Below are positions 34,295 through 44,200 of a DNA stretch of 64,000 bases, in pieces. Both the position numbers and the translations under genes were made by a program. Position 1 is the first letter of the stretch; every line of letters begins with the position of its first letter. The DNA is from Edaphobacter acidisoli (GTDB lineage Bacteria > Acidobacteriota > Terriglobia > Terriglobales > Acidobacteriaceae), in assembly GCF_014642855.1 (NCBI RefSeq), contig NZ_BMJB01000001.1:2542001-2606000 (forward strand), in the 5' to 3' direction. The notes beneath the pieces are model-generated. The model was not told the origin of the DNA, ran no database searches, and saw nothing but the letters and a program-made list of their open reading frames with translations.

Positions 34295-36226
34295 CTACTT
34301 CTTCGTGCTCTCAATCTGCGCCTTCGCAAACGGATGCGGCGCCGAAGGCCCTTCACCCATGTCCGCGCCCGCCGACTCCATCGTCTTGCCCTTCATCGCG
34401 CCGGTAACAGCCGAGTCCATCATCAACTCGGCGAAGCGGCGCGTTGCCTGGTCGAGCTGCTCGATCGCAGCACGAATCACCTTGTAATCCGCATCTTTCA
34501 TCGTCTCGCGCAAGGAAGTCTCGGCACGTTCGATCTTCGCAACCTCGTCGCTCGAAAGCATCGCCCAGACTGCATGACCTCTGCCCTTTGCTACCGCAGC
34601 GAGAATCGTCTCAGCCTCGTTCCTCGCTTCAACAACCTGCCGCTCGCGCAGGTCTTCCTCTGCATTATCGAACGAGGCAAGAATCATCGACTCCACCTGC
34701 TCATCGGTCAACCCGTATGTCGGCTTCACTTCGACCTCAGCCTCTTTGCCGCTCCTTTGCTCGCGCGCCGAAACATGCAGGATGCCATTCGCGTCGATCA
34801 GAAACTTCACCTCGATGCGCGGCAGCCCAGCCACCATCGGTGGAATGCCCTTCAGGTCAAACCGCGCCAGCGAGCGGCAGTCCTTCGCCATCTCGCGCTC
34901 GCCCTGCACCACATGAATAGCAACATTCGTCTGCCCGTCCACGCCGGTGGTGAAGTGCTCCGTCGCGCTCGCGGGAATCGTCGAGTTGCGCTGAATAATC
35001 TTCGCCACCACGCCGCCCAATGCTTCAATGCCGAGCGAGAGTGGAGTAACGTCAAGCAGCAGCAGGTCTTCCGTCTTCTTCGAGCCGCCGGCAAGAATCT
35101 GCGCCTGCACCGCCGCGCCCAGCGCAACGACCTCATCAGGATTCAGTTCCGTGTGCGGCTTCTTACCTCGCGCCTTCAGGCGAAAGAGGTCATCCACCAA
35201 AGCACGCACCGCAGGAATCCGCGTCGAGCCGCCGACCATCACCACTTCGTCAATCTGCTCTGGCGATAGCGCTGCATCTTTGAGCGCCTGCCTGCAAGGC
35301 CCGGCAGTCCGCGCAATCACACCAGCAATCAACTCCTCAAACTGCGTCCGCGAAATCTCGCGCGTGTACCGCTTGCCAGAAGGCAGCGCCACATCCAGCC
35401 GTGCCACGTCCGCGCTCGAGAGCGCAATCTTCGCATCAATCACGGCCTTGCGAATCGCCTGCACCGCTTCGCCATTCGCGCGCACATCCTCGCCCAGGTC
35501 GCCCGCGATGTCATCGAGCGCAATCCGAATGAGCAGGTTGTCGATATCGTCGCCACCCAGGTGCGTATCCCCGCCGGTGGCAATGACCTCGAAGATGCCC
35601 TCATGCAGCTTCAAAATGGAGATATCGAATGTCCCGCCGCCAAAGTCGTAGACAGCAATCAAGCCGTCGCGGTTCTTGTCGAGCCCATAAGCCAGCGCTG
35701 CTGCCGTCGGCTCATTTACCAGACGCAGCACCTCAAGGCCCGCGATCCGCCCCGCATCTTTCGTAGCCTGCCGCTGCGCATCATTAAAGTAAGCAGGCAC
35801 CGTGATCACAGCCTTCGTCACCGGCGCACCAAAGAACCGCTCAGCGTTCTTCTTAAGCTGCATCAGCACATGGGCCGATATCTCCGGCGGCGTCAGCACC
35901 TGCCCGCCGACATTCACCCGCAGCACCTCGCCCGGCTTCAATCCGTCGGCCAGCCGGAACGGAAACAGCTTCAGCTCATCCTGCACGTCGGCGATGTCAC
36001 GGCCCATCAGCCGCTTTGCCGAATAGACCGCGCTTGCCGCATCTTCGATCAGTGTCTTGCGCGCGCCATTGCCCACCACGACGCCATCGCCGGTCCACGC
36101 CACCACGGACGGCACCAGCCTGTCGCCGTCTTCGCCCGGAATCACCGTCGGCGTATCCCCCTGCATGAACGCCACCAGGGAGTTCGTCGTGCCCAGATCA
36201 ATTCCTACAACCCGTTCTTCCGCCAT
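34295..36226 (-). CDS. hscA: Hsp70-type Fe-S assembly chaperone HscA
   Basis: This 643-residue Hsp70 has the nucleotide-binding signatures VVGIDLGTTNSLVAF, VITVPAYFNDAQRQATKDAG, VYDFGGGTFDIS and VMVGGSTRIP, then a substrate-binding domain containing LLLDVTPLSLGIE, and a helical lid. It is assigned to HscA rather than DnaK because of length, divergence in the lid (no DnaK-type Gly-rich EEV tail), and linkage to fdx, iscX and hscB. HscA with HscB releases Fe-S clusters from IscU. Two plus-strand genes separate it from hscB. Confidence 0.9.
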   Translation of the reverse strand: MAEERVVGIDLGTTNSLVAFMQGDTPTVIPGEDGDRLVPSVVAWTGDGVVVGNGARKTLIEDAASAVYSAKRLMGRDIADVQDELKLFPFRLADGLKPGEVLRVNVGGQVLTPPEISAHVLMQLKKNAERFFGAPVTKAVITVPAYFNDAQRQATKDAGRIAGLEVLRLVNEPTAAALAYGLDKNRDGLIAVYDFGGGTFDISILKLHEGIFEVIATGGDTHLGGDDIDNLLIRIALDDIAGDLGEDVRANGEAVQAIRKAVIDAKIALSSADVARLDVALPSGKRYTREISRTQFEELIAGVIARTAGPCRQALKDAALSPEQIDEVVMVGGSTRIPAVRALVDDLFRLKARGKKPHTELNPDEVVALGAAVQAQILAGGSKKTEDLLLLDVTPLSLGIEALGGVVAKIIQRNSTIPASATEHFTTGVDGQTNVAIHVVQGEREMAKDCRSLARFDLKGIPPMVAGLPRIEVKFLIDANGILHVSAREQRSGKEAEVEVKPTYGLTDEQVESMILASFDNAEEDLRERQVVEARNEAETILAAVAKGRGHAVWAMLSSDEVAKIERAETSLRETMKDADYKVIRAAIEQLDQATRRFAELMMDSAVTGAMKGKTMESAGADMGEGPSAPHPFAKAQIESTKK

Positions 36227-36296
36227 CTCAAAATCCCTTTATCCTTATCTTTCTATTGTCCTACAATCGTGACACTCGAAGCACCGGGAGGCATCA

Positions 36297-36731
36297 TTGA
36301 CAACCGCAGCCAAATCCACCGTCATTCCCAGCCTCCGCTACCGCGACGCTCTCGCTGCTATCGACTGGCTCGTCCGCGCCTTGGGCTTCGAGAAGAACGC
36401 CGTCTACCTCGGCCCCGACAACAAGACCGTCATGCACGCGCAGCTTACCCTCGGTGGCGGCATGATCATGCTCGGCTCCGCAGATAACGGGGGCGAAACC
36501 GCTCACCTCATGGTCCACCCCAGCGAAGTCGGGCTACGCAATACCCAAAGCATCTACCTCGTCGTCCCCGACGCCGACGCCGTCTACGCCACCGCCAAAG
36601 CCGTCGGAGCCACCATGGTCCTCGACATCCGCGACATGGACTACGGCGGCCGCGCCTTCACCTGCCGCGACCCCGAGGGCCATCTCTTCAGTATCGGTAC
36701 TTACGATCCCTGGGAACCGCCAAAGCCCTAG
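36297..36731 (+). CDS. VOC-superfamily (glyoxalase/bleomycin-resistance-like) protein
   Basis: This 144-residue protein has a PhnB/YdcJ-type vicinal-oxygen-chelate fold: VIPSLRYRDALAAIDWLVRALGFEK, VMHAQLTLGGGMIMLG, a middle strand SIYLVVPDADAVYATAKAVGA, and RAFTCRDPEGHLFSIGTYDPW. The paired βαβββ units are present. The start is TTG at 36297, with GGGAGG 6 nt upstream; no ATG exists nearby in frame. The substrate is unknown. It lies on the plus strand, divergent from hscA, and probably forms a unit with the DinB gene 33 bp downstream. Confidence 0.88.
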   Translation: MTTAAKSTVIPSLRYRDALAAIDWLVRALGFEKNAVYLGPDNKTVMHAQLTLGGGMIMLGSADNGGETAHLMVHPSEVGLRNTQSIYLVVPDADAVYATAKAVGATMVLDIRDMDYGGRAFTCRDPEGHLFSIGTYDPWEPPKP

Positions 36732-36764
36732 CCCCCGGCCACTTACCGTGATACCGTCGTCAAC

Positions 36765-37247
36765 ATGGACCTCAACCCCTATGCGCAGTTCCTCGGCGGT
36801 CAGGACCCCATTCCGGTCTTGACCTCGACCGCAGAAAAGCTTCACGCCCTCACTGCGAACCTGTCGGGAGCGCAACTCAACCGCACACCTGCACCAGGCA
36901 AATGGAGCATTCGCGAGATACTCGCGCACCTGGCCGACTGCGAACTGGTCTTCAGCTTTCGCCTCCGCCAGACACTCGCCGAAGACCACCACATCATTCA
37001 GCCCTTCGACCAGGAACGCTGGGCCACACGCTACGCCGCCTACGACACCGCCTCAGCGCTCGCCCTCTTCCAGGCCGCACGCAACTGGAACCTGCGCTTC
37101 CTCACATCCGTCACCGAGTCCGACCGCCGCCAGCCCATCACCCACCCTGAGCGCGGAACCATGACCTTCTGGACCATCGTCGAAACCATGGCCGGCCACG
37201 ACATCAACCACCTGCAGCAGATCGAGCGCCTCGCAGCCAGCGAGTAG
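36765..37247 (+). CDS. DinB family putative metal-dependent hydrolase
   Basis: This 160-residue four-helix-bundle protein of the DinB_2/YfiT type contains GKWSIREILAHLADCELVF with the first ligand His, and GHDINHLQQIERL with the H-x(3)-H pair near the C-terminus. These three His residues normally bind a divalent metal. Members include thiol transferases using bacillithiol or mycothiol and many of unknown role. It is adjacent to a VOC gene, a common partner. It ends directly against the convergent hscB gene. Confidence 0.88.
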   Translation: MDLNPYAQFLGGQDPIPVLTSTAEKLHALTANLSGAQLNRTPAPGKWSIREILAHLADCELVFSFRLRQTLAEDHHIIQPFDQERWATRYAAYDTASALALFQAARNWNLRFLTSVTESDRRQPITHPERGTMTFWTIVETMAGHDINHLQQIERLAASE

Positions 37248-37901
37248 CTAAGCCTCAAGCGCGTCATTCACATCGCGAACCAGGTTGCGAAGATAGCTCC
37301 TCTTATTAAGGAGAGCCACCATCGCGTCCCTCGCGCGCGCCTTCGCCGCCTCGTCCCCAGCATCGACACCCGCGTCCCACGCAGCCCACAACCCTTCCAG
37401 CTCCTGCTGCGTCTCGGCCATCTTCCTGTCGAACGACTCCTTCGCCGCCACAAGATCGCACCGCAGGTCAGGATCGTCCTCACCCATCTGCTTCGCCGCG
37501 CGCATCTCCTGCAACTGCATGTTCAGCTCAAAGACCTCTTCCAGCAGCTCCGGAGGGACGACCTGCTTCTTCTCGACACCCGTAGAACGTGCAGCATCCG
37601 TCGCAGCCTTCGACTGCTCCTCCAGCTCCACCCCCTGAAGCTTCAACAAATACTGCGTCCGCAGAACCGGGTCCTTCAGGGTGCGATACGCATCGTTCAG
37701 CAGCGACGACTCAGCCAGCGCCTCCTCCTGCTCCTCAACCGGCCGCGAGGCAAAGCGGTCCGGATGCAGCCGCCGGCTCATCGCATAGAACGACTTTTCC
37801 AGCGCGGCCACATCAATCCCCAGCTTCACCGGCAGATCGAACACAGCAAAATAGTCTTTGGCCAATACACCCTCCAGGCCCAGCGGTTCCACACTCGGCA
37901 C
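37248..37901 (-). CDS. hscB: HscB, J-domain co-chaperone for Fe-S assembly
   Basis: This 217-residue protein has an N-terminal J-domain (DYFAVFDLPVKLGIDVAALEKSFYAMSRRLHPDRF with the HPD tripeptide, then LNDAYRTLKDPVLRTQYLL) and a C-terminal three-helix IscU-binding domain (VPPELLEEVFELNMQLQEMR). This is the full HscB architecture, slightly longer than the usual ~170 residues because of a linker around residues 100-115. It stimulates the ATPase of HscA and delivers IscU. Gene order on this strand is hscB, then hscA, fdx and iscX, with two plus-strand genes inserted after hscB. Confidence 0.9.
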   Translation of the reverse strand: MPSVEPLGLEGVLAKDYFAVFDLPVKLGIDVAALEKSFYAMSRRLHPDRFASRPVEEQEEALAESSLLNDAYRTLKDPVLRTQYLLKLQGVELEEQSKAATDAARSTGVEKKQVVPPELLEEVFELNMQLQEMRAAKQMGEDDPDLRCDLVAAKESFDRKMAETQQELEGLWAAWDAGVDAGDEAAKARARDAMVALLNKRSYLRNLVRDVNDALEA

Positions 37902-37955
37902 CTCTCACAAGAAGCCGCGCGTTCCAGACAGGCAACACCGTTAGAATACGTCATC

Positions 37956-38651
37956 ATGCACCCACGCCTTGCCGCCCTCGTCGCACTCGCCGCCATCACT
38001 GTCCCACTCGCGGCACAAAGCAAGCCAGCCACACCCGAGCCTGCGTGGAAGACTGCCATCGAAGCCCGCCGCCAACAACTCATCCAGAAGAACGGCTACG
38101 GCACCGACGCCGCACTGCGCACTCAGCTGATGCAGATGCGCGCCACCGACCAGGCCGCCCGCGGCTTCGCGCCCTCCACCGCAAGCAAACATGAAATGGT
38201 GCAGAAGCTGCCCGCAACCGACGCCGATCTGACCGCCGAGCTGAAGCAGATCGTCCAGCAAAAAGGCTGGCCCACCATCTCCATGGTCGGCATCGACGCC
38301 TCCAACGCAGCCATGCTGGTCCTTACCCACAGTCCCGATCACGCCTGGCAACGGCAGATGTTGCCCCAGCTTGAGCAACTCGCCGACGCCGGAAAAATCG
38401 ACCCATCTAGTCTTGCTCTGGTGGTGGACAAAGAACTCGTCTCCGAAGGCAAACTCCAGCGCTATGGAACGCAGTTCAAATACATCAACGGCTCGCTCGC
38501 CATGTACGGCGTCGAAGACCCCGGCTCGCTCGACCACGAACGCGCCCGCGCCCTGCTGCCACCGATTGATGTCTACAAACACCAGCTCTCCGAGATGTAC
38601 CACGTGCCCGCAGGCAACGCCATCGTCACCGCCACACCGGCGCAGAACTAG
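37956..38651 (+). CDS. Exported protein with DUF6624-like domain
   Basis: This 231-residue protein has a short signal peptide (MHPRLAALVALAAITVPLAA). The conserved part runs MRATDQAAR, then LKQIVQQKGWPTISMVGIDASNAAMLVLTHSPDHAWQRQMLPQLEQL, then ALVVDKELVSEGKLQRYGTQF, which resembles DUF6624 proteins of unknown function. I chose the ATG at 37956 because it opens the signal peptide; earlier in-frame codons overlap hscB. No clear ribosome-binding site is seen. It precedes trpC by 21 bp on the same strand, but a functional link is doubtful. Confidence 0.75.
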   Translation: MHPRLAALVALAAITVPLAAQSKPATPEPAWKTAIEARRQQLIQKNGYGTDAALRTQLMQMRATDQAARGFAPSTASKHEMVQKLPATDADLTAELKQIVQQKGWPTISMVGIDASNAAMLVLTHSPDHAWQRQMLPQLEQLADAGKIDPSSLALVVDKELVSEGKLQRYGTQFKYINGSLAMYGVEDPGSLDHERARALLPPIDVYKHQLSEMYHVPAGNAIVTATPAQN

Positions 38652-38672
38652 CCCAGCCGGTAAAATAGCATC

Positions 38673-39479
38673 ATGCCCACCCGGCTTGATGAGATCGTCG
38701 CCAACACGCGCATCGAAGTCGCTGCCCGCAAAGCCGCCGCGAACCACCGCGCTCTCGAGCAGAAGGCCGCCGCACGCACGCCGCGAGGATTCACCGCGGG
38801 CCTAAAAAAGGTCGCCGAGACCGGCCCCTCCATCATCGCCGAGATCAAAAAGGCATCGCCTTCCAGGGGCCTCATCCGCGCCGACTTCAACCCCTCCGCA
38901 CTCGCCCGCACACTCGAGTCCTCAGGAGCCGCCGCGCTCTCCGTTCTGACCGATGAAAAGTTTTTTCAAGGCTCGCTCGCGAATCTCGAACTTGCCTCCG
39001 CAGCCGTCCAGATTCCCTGCCTGCGCAAAGACTTCACGGTCGATCCCTTCCAGGTGCTCGAAGCGCGCGCATCCGGCGCAGACGCAATCCTGCTCATCGT
39101 CGCCGCGCTCTCCGACACCGAACTCCGCACCCTGGGCGAAGAAGCGCGCACTCACGCGCTCGACGTACTCTGCGAGACGCACAACCGCGAAGAGATGGAC
39201 CGCGCACTCTCGCTCGGCTTCACCCTGGTCGGCGTCAACAGCCGCGACCTCCGCACCTTCACCATGCACCCCGAGCTGCTCCACGAACTCGCAGCAATCG
39301 CCCCGTCCAACGTCACGCTCGTGGCCGAAAGCGGCCTGCGCACGCCCGAAGAAATTAACGCACTTCGCACCGCCGGCTACAGCGCCTTCCTCATCGGCGA
39401 ATCGCTGATGCGCCAGCCCGACCCCGGCGAAGCGCTCGCACATCTGCTCAGTCGCGAGCGCGCACCACAGGCAGGTTGA
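38673..39479 (+). CDS. trpC: Indole-3-glycerol-phosphate synthase
   Basis: This 268-residue TIM-barrel enzyme catalyses CdRP to indole-3-glycerol phosphate in tryptophan synthesis. All key motifs are present: IIAEIKKASPSRGLI, LSVLTDEKFFQGS, PCLRKDFTVDPFQVLEARASGAD, LLIVAAL, GVNSRDL, LVAESGL, and the phosphate-binding FLIGESLMR. The length is normal. trpF starts 3 bp downstream, so the two pathway-adjacent enzymes are cotranscribed. No other trp gene is in the window. Confidence 0.96.
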   Translation: MPTRLDEIVANTRIEVAARKAAANHRALEQKAAARTPRGFTAGLKKVAETGPSIIAEIKKASPSRGLIRADFNPSALARTLESSGAAALSVLTDEKFFQGSLANLELASAAVQIPCLRKDFTVDPFQVLEARASGADAILLIVAALSDTELRTLGEEARTHALDVLCETHNREEMDRALSLGFTLVGVNSRDLRTFTMHPELLHELAAIAPSNVTLVAESGLRTPEEINALRTAGYSAFLIGESLMRQPDPGEALAHLLSRERAPQAG

Positions 39480-39482
39480 GCC

Positions 39483-40154
39483 ATGTGGATCAAGATCTGC
39501 GCCAACACCAACCTTGAAGACGCGCAACTGGCCGCCCAGCTAGGCGCAGACGCAGTAGGCTTCGTCTTCGCACCAAGCAAACGCCGCGTCACAGCCGAAC
39601 AGGTCGCAGCCATCACGCCGCATCTTCCCACCAGCGTCGAGCGTGTCGGCGTCTTCGACTCACTCGACGCAGAAGAGATCGCACGCGCCGTCCGCACCGC
39701 CGGACTCAACGCTATCCAACTCCACAGCAACCCCGACCACGCATTGGCTCGCCGTCTCCATGATCTATTCCACGGCGAAGTGAAGATCATCCAGACAGTT
39801 CACTGGAAGGTAGACGCGGACGACGCAAACTCGACCACGGTAGCAAAACAACTCCGCGAAATCGCGAGCGAAAACATCGCAGACCGCGTCCTCATCGACT
39901 CAAAAGCAGGCGCAGCCACCGGCGGAACCGGCATCACCTTCGACTGGGAGCAAGCCCGCGCCACGCTCGCCGAAAACTCGAGGCCACTCAAGCTAATCGT
40001 CGCCGGCGGTCTCCGCCCGGAGAACGTAGCCGAAGCAATCTCGCGCCTGAAACCGTGGGGAGTAGACGTAGCCAGCGGAGTCGAATCCACCCCCGGCAAA
40101 AAAGACCCAAGCAAGCTCGCCGCCTTTATCAACGCAGCGCGCTCGAAATCCTGA
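39483..40154 (+). CDS. trpF: Phosphoribosylanthranilate isomerase
   Basis: This 223-residue TIM-barrel enzyme catalyses the Amadori rearrangement of PRA to CdRP, the step before TrpC. It shows the general base Cys in KICANT, QLGADAVGFVFAPSKRRV, VGVFDS, IQLHS, the general acid Asp in VLIDSKAGAATGGTGITFDW, IVAGGLRPENV, and DVASGVESTPGKKDPSKL. KICANT replaces the usual KICG.T with only the Gly changed. The ATG follows the trpC stop by 3 bp. Confidence 0.95.
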   Translation: MWIKICANTNLEDAQLAAQLGADAVGFVFAPSKRRVTAEQVAAITPHLPTSVERVGVFDSLDAEEIARAVRTAGLNAIQLHSNPDHALARRLHDLFHGEVKIIQTVHWKVDADDANSTTVAKQLREIASENIADRVLIDSKAGAATGGTGITFDWEQARATLAENSRPLKLIVAGGLRPENVAEAISRLKPWGVDVASGVESTPGKKDPSKLAAFINAARSKS

Positions 40155-40183
40155 GCGTCTCGTATTTCAGCTAAACTTTCCCC

Positions 40184-41176
40184 ATGCGGCCCATCCTGCC
40201 TGTCCTGCTGCTACTCACCTCCACTGCACTGGCGCAGAACCCCGGCTACACGCTCCGCACCCAGTCGAACATCGTGCTGGTCCCCACCACTGTCGAGACC
40301 AGACACGGCGACGTACTCTACACCCTCAAGGAAAACCAGTTCGTCGTCGAAGACGACGGCGTTCCCCAAAAAATCCACCTCGATCAGGACACCGACTCGC
40401 TCGGCCTCTCACTCGTCGTCGTCGTGCAATGCAGCCGCTCGGCAGGTTTCGAGTACGCGAAACTCGGCGGGCTCAGCACGCTGATCAACGCCATGGTCGG
40501 CGGCGCGCCACACGAAGTCGCCGTCGTCGAATACGGCGGCAAACCCGTGCTCGTCGACGGCTTCACCCGCAACCCCGACCACACAGCCAGCGCGCTCTCA
40601 CGCATTCAGCCCTGCGACAACGACCCCGACGCCTCCACCTACGACGCCGTATCCTACGCGACCGGCATGCTGGAAGCGCGCAACGATCACAACCGCCACG
40701 CCATCCTCCTCATCAGCGAAACGCGCGATCATGGCAGCACCACCAAACCCGCGCAGGTCATCGCCATGCTCGGCCGCACCAACACCATCGTGGATGCAGT
40801 CGCCTTCGGCCCAGGCAAAACCGAAGTGCTCAACGATCTCCGCTACGGCGGCGGCAGCGGCCCAATCGGCCTGCTCGTCATGGCCATCAACGCGCTCAAG
40901 AAAAACGCTGCACACACGCTGGCCGCGCTCTCCGGCGGCGAGTACATCAACTTCACCACGCAGAAGGGCTTCGAGCAGGGCCTCAACCGTCTCACCAACC
41001 ACGTTCACAACTACTACCTGCTCAGCTTCACGCCACAGCCAGGCCCCAACGGCGAACCATCACCCGGCATGCACAGCATCCGCGTACACGTGCCCGACTA
41101 CCCCGACGCCCGCATACGCTTCCGCGAAAGCTACTTCGCCGGACAGCTCGACTCCTCTACTTCCGGCAACAACTAA
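40184..41176 (+). CDS. Secreted VWFA-related protein (TIGR03436-type), short form
   Basis: This 330-residue protein has a signal peptide (LPVLLLLTSTALAQ) and the acidobacterial VWFA-related opening: YTLRTQSNIVLVPTTVETRHGDVLYTLKENQFVVEDDGVPQKIHL. The A-domain core follows (LGLSLVVVVQCSRSAG; the usual Asp of the metal site is replaced by Gln/Cys), then HAILLISETRDHGS and HNYYLLSFTPQ. It is a shorter relative of the 19395-21590 protein. The function is unknown. It lies 29 bp after trpF and may share its transcript; a hairpin terminator follows. Confidence 0.82.
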   Translation: MRPILPVLLLLTSTALAQNPGYTLRTQSNIVLVPTTVETRHGDVLYTLKENQFVVEDDGVPQKIHLDQDTDSLGLSLVVVVQCSRSAGFEYAKLGGLSTLINAMVGGAPHEVAVVEYGGKPVLVDGFTRNPDHTASALSRIQPCDNDPDASTYDAVSYATGMLEARNDHNRHAILLISETRDHGSTTKPAQVIAMLGRTNTIVDAVAFGPGKTEVLNDLRYGGGSGPIGLLVMAINALKKNAAHTLAALSGGEYINFTTQKGFEQGLNRLTNHVHNYYLLSFTPQPGPNGEPSPGMHSIRVHVPDYPDARIRFRESYFAGQLDSSTSGNN

Positions 41177-41180
41177 AAAC

Positions 41181-41215
41181 GGCCTTGCCACACGCTCAAA
41201 GCGTACAGCAAGGCC
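41181..41215. terminator. Terminator-like double hairpin between the VWA and GH38 genes
   Basis: GGCCTTGC (41181-41188) pairs with GCAAGGCC (41208-41215) and encloses an inner ACGCT/AGCGT stem (41192-41196, 41200-41204). On the minus strand it is followed by GTTTTTAG, so it fits best as terminator of the GH38 gene, and it can also stop plus-strand transcription. Confidence 0.65.
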
Positions 41216-41236
41216 CAGGGGAAAATTCAAATCAAA

Positions 41237-44200
41237 CTACGGGAGGGCTGCTTCCAACTTGCCAGTCGGCTCCGTGCGTCCAAGCGTATCGTAGAGCGGC
41301 GCTGCCGGCGTCACTCTCGGATTCTCATCCGCAACCGAAACAGCAAGCACGCGAACCTTGTCGTTATCAGGCAACGTCAGCGTGTGTTCGCTGCCGCTCA
41401 GTGGAATCGAGTAGGCAAACAGATACGAGTACTGATACGGCTCATTGAGCCCATCCGCCGTGTGATGATGCGACGCATACCACGCGAGGTTTGCAGGCTT
41501 GATGTAACCCGGCGTCAGGCCAATGTAGTCCTCGGGATACCGCGGCGACGGCGCACGCCGCTCGCGCTCCGCAACATCAGGCGCGGGCCACACGGCATGA
41601 TTGGCTGAGATGGCCCAATCGCGCTCATCCGTAGGCTTCCACTCGCGCGTGTCCCACTGGCCGATAAAGCCTCCCCAATCTTCAATCGTGAGATTGACCG
41701 AGCGACTCCCGACGCGGAACGCAGCACTCTGGTCTCCACCCGTAGCGGCGGCAAGAATGTAGACACGGTTGAAGTGCCCCGCTGGCAACTGAATCGTCTG
41801 ACCATGCGCGACAACAGCGTTCGGCTCACCCGTCTTCGCCGGCGCAAGATGGAACATCACATCGTGATAGTGAATCTCAGCGGGCAGCATCTCCGCCGGC
41901 ATCGCATTGCCCTTGCCATCGAAGCCTCCGCCCACTGTCTTTGTATCGTCATTGCTGGCAACAGCGAGATCGTAGTGCAAAGCCACAGGCTGCGAATGAA
42001 CGGTATCGAGCTGTGCCTGCGGCGCATCCAGTGTCACAGCAAACGTATGCAGTTGATACGGAGTAAACGACGCCACCAGCGCACCATTGTCAACCGTCGC
42101 CGAACCCAGCGGCTGCTCCTGCGCATTCACCTCACGCGCACCCTTCACCGGAGCGACAAACGACACACGCACATCATCGGCAGGCTTCCCGCTCAACTCG
42201 ACCATCCGCACAATGACCTCGTTGCTCGCCTCGGCACGCTTCAGCGCCAGCACACGCACGCGCGAGTTGCTCAGGTGCATCAACGAAAACTCCTTGCCAA
42301 GCGCGCCTGCATGTTTCGGAGAAGCAAATGTAATCATCGGATCGCTCAGCCGATACGCCTGCCAGTCCGTCTGCGCCGAGCGCCAGTCGCCAGCATGCCC
42401 AGCCAACCCATAAAGAATCTCGTGATGCCCCCAGTCCTGATTCGACTGATCGCTATAGTTCGAAGGACGTCCATTCGGCGAGACGTGCATCCCTGGCGAA
42501 CGCAGCAGCGTCAGGCGAATCGTATGGTCGTCACGCTTATCCGAACCATTCTTGAGATCCGTAAGAATCGTCGCGCCAAACGTGCCACTCTTGTCCGTCA
42601 AATCAATCCAGCGATGCGAGGCCACTTCGAATTGCCTCTCCATCGCAGTTGGACGCTGGATCGTACCAACACCCCAGTTATAGGTCGCATCTTCGTTCGA
42701 GGCCGTGAGCGGAAAGACCGCCTTCAAATTAGCCGAAAGCGTCCGCCAATCGATCACGTCGCCAAACTCGACACGATTGCCGGCATCTCCAGCGGCGAGG
42801 CTCACCGTCTGGACAAACCGCGAACCCTCCGTCTCGCGCGTGACCTCAATCGAGACGCGCGCCGGACCATTCTCCTTAATGCGAATCTTCGCCGGGCCCG
42901 AGACATACGCCCGCGGCGCAGCCTGCTCATCATTGAAGTCCATATTCCACGCCGGATAGATCGTCGGCACATCGTTCGAGATGGCCAGCCGCATCGGCGC
43001 AGCCAGCAACTCTTTGTTCAGCGACTTGTCGAAGATGCTGGCAACATCACCATTCGCATCGAGCCGCACGCGATAGCGCGCATTCTCAAGCGAAGAACTC
43101 GTCACCTTCAGCCCAGACCGCTCCGCCTTCTCCGCAGCAGCAACGCTATAAACCGCATACCCCACCGAAGGCGCCTTCGCGACGAACAACACCTTGCCAT
43201 CCTCAATCTGCGCGGGCACATCCTTCCCATCCGGACCCGTCACACGCACAGCCTTCGGCAGCCCATTCGGGAAATCCACCTTCGCTTCAACCAGATCTTC
43301 ACGCTCAACATTCAGCGTATTGAAGACCACAACCGGAGTGCCTTTAACATCCGTATTCAGTCCAGAGGCAACCGCCTCCGTGGCACTATCCAGAACTCCC
43401 GCAAACTGGTTCGCAGCAATAATGTCATCGTTCCACGCAAACTGATACGCGCGCGGCGTAGCCGTTCCCGCTCCGATATCGTGGAAGTGCCCAGCCAGCT
43501 CCAGCATCCACGCATCGTTCAACCGCTCCATCGGATACGGCCTCGCACCAAGCCACTCCGCCATGACCGACGACTTCTCCGCTGCATCGGCAAGCATCTC
43601 ATTCTTCAAAATCCAACGCTTGTGATACGCCTCCGAAGTCAGCGAGCCCGCCGAGTGATTAATCAGCTCCAGGTCGCCCTTGTAAGAGGGCAACCGCGTC
43701 GCCATCGCAGGCGTAATATCGTTGAACATCTGGTCGGCGGCAGACTCAATCACATGCACCGGCCCATCGCCCACGCGCACCATCGGGCCATTCTCCTGCG
43801 CCTTCGGCACCTCGCCCATCGCAAACGCAAACCGCGGAGGCGTCGGCAGCACCGTCTCGCTCTTCGTCACAATCGCCTCAAGCAGCTTGACCGTCGCCTC
43901 CTGTGTCGCGCCTCCAACGTCGCCCGTGCCAACGTAGTGATAGTCCGCATAAACACCCGTCACCTTGCCGTCGAGATCGATGCGCTTCACCCAATCCGGC
44001 TCCGTCTGGCGCGGACGCGCAAGCATACGCAACTGCTGCGGCGTCAGCCGCGCACGCTCCTCGCTGGTAAGCTGCGGTGCCGAGATCACCTGCGCCGTCG
44101 GCTCCTTGCTCAGGTCCGTGTAGACGTTGCTGCCATAGCCACCAGGATTGAGCGCAGCGATTATGGTGTTTCCATCCGGGCCAATCCAGCGGCCCACATT

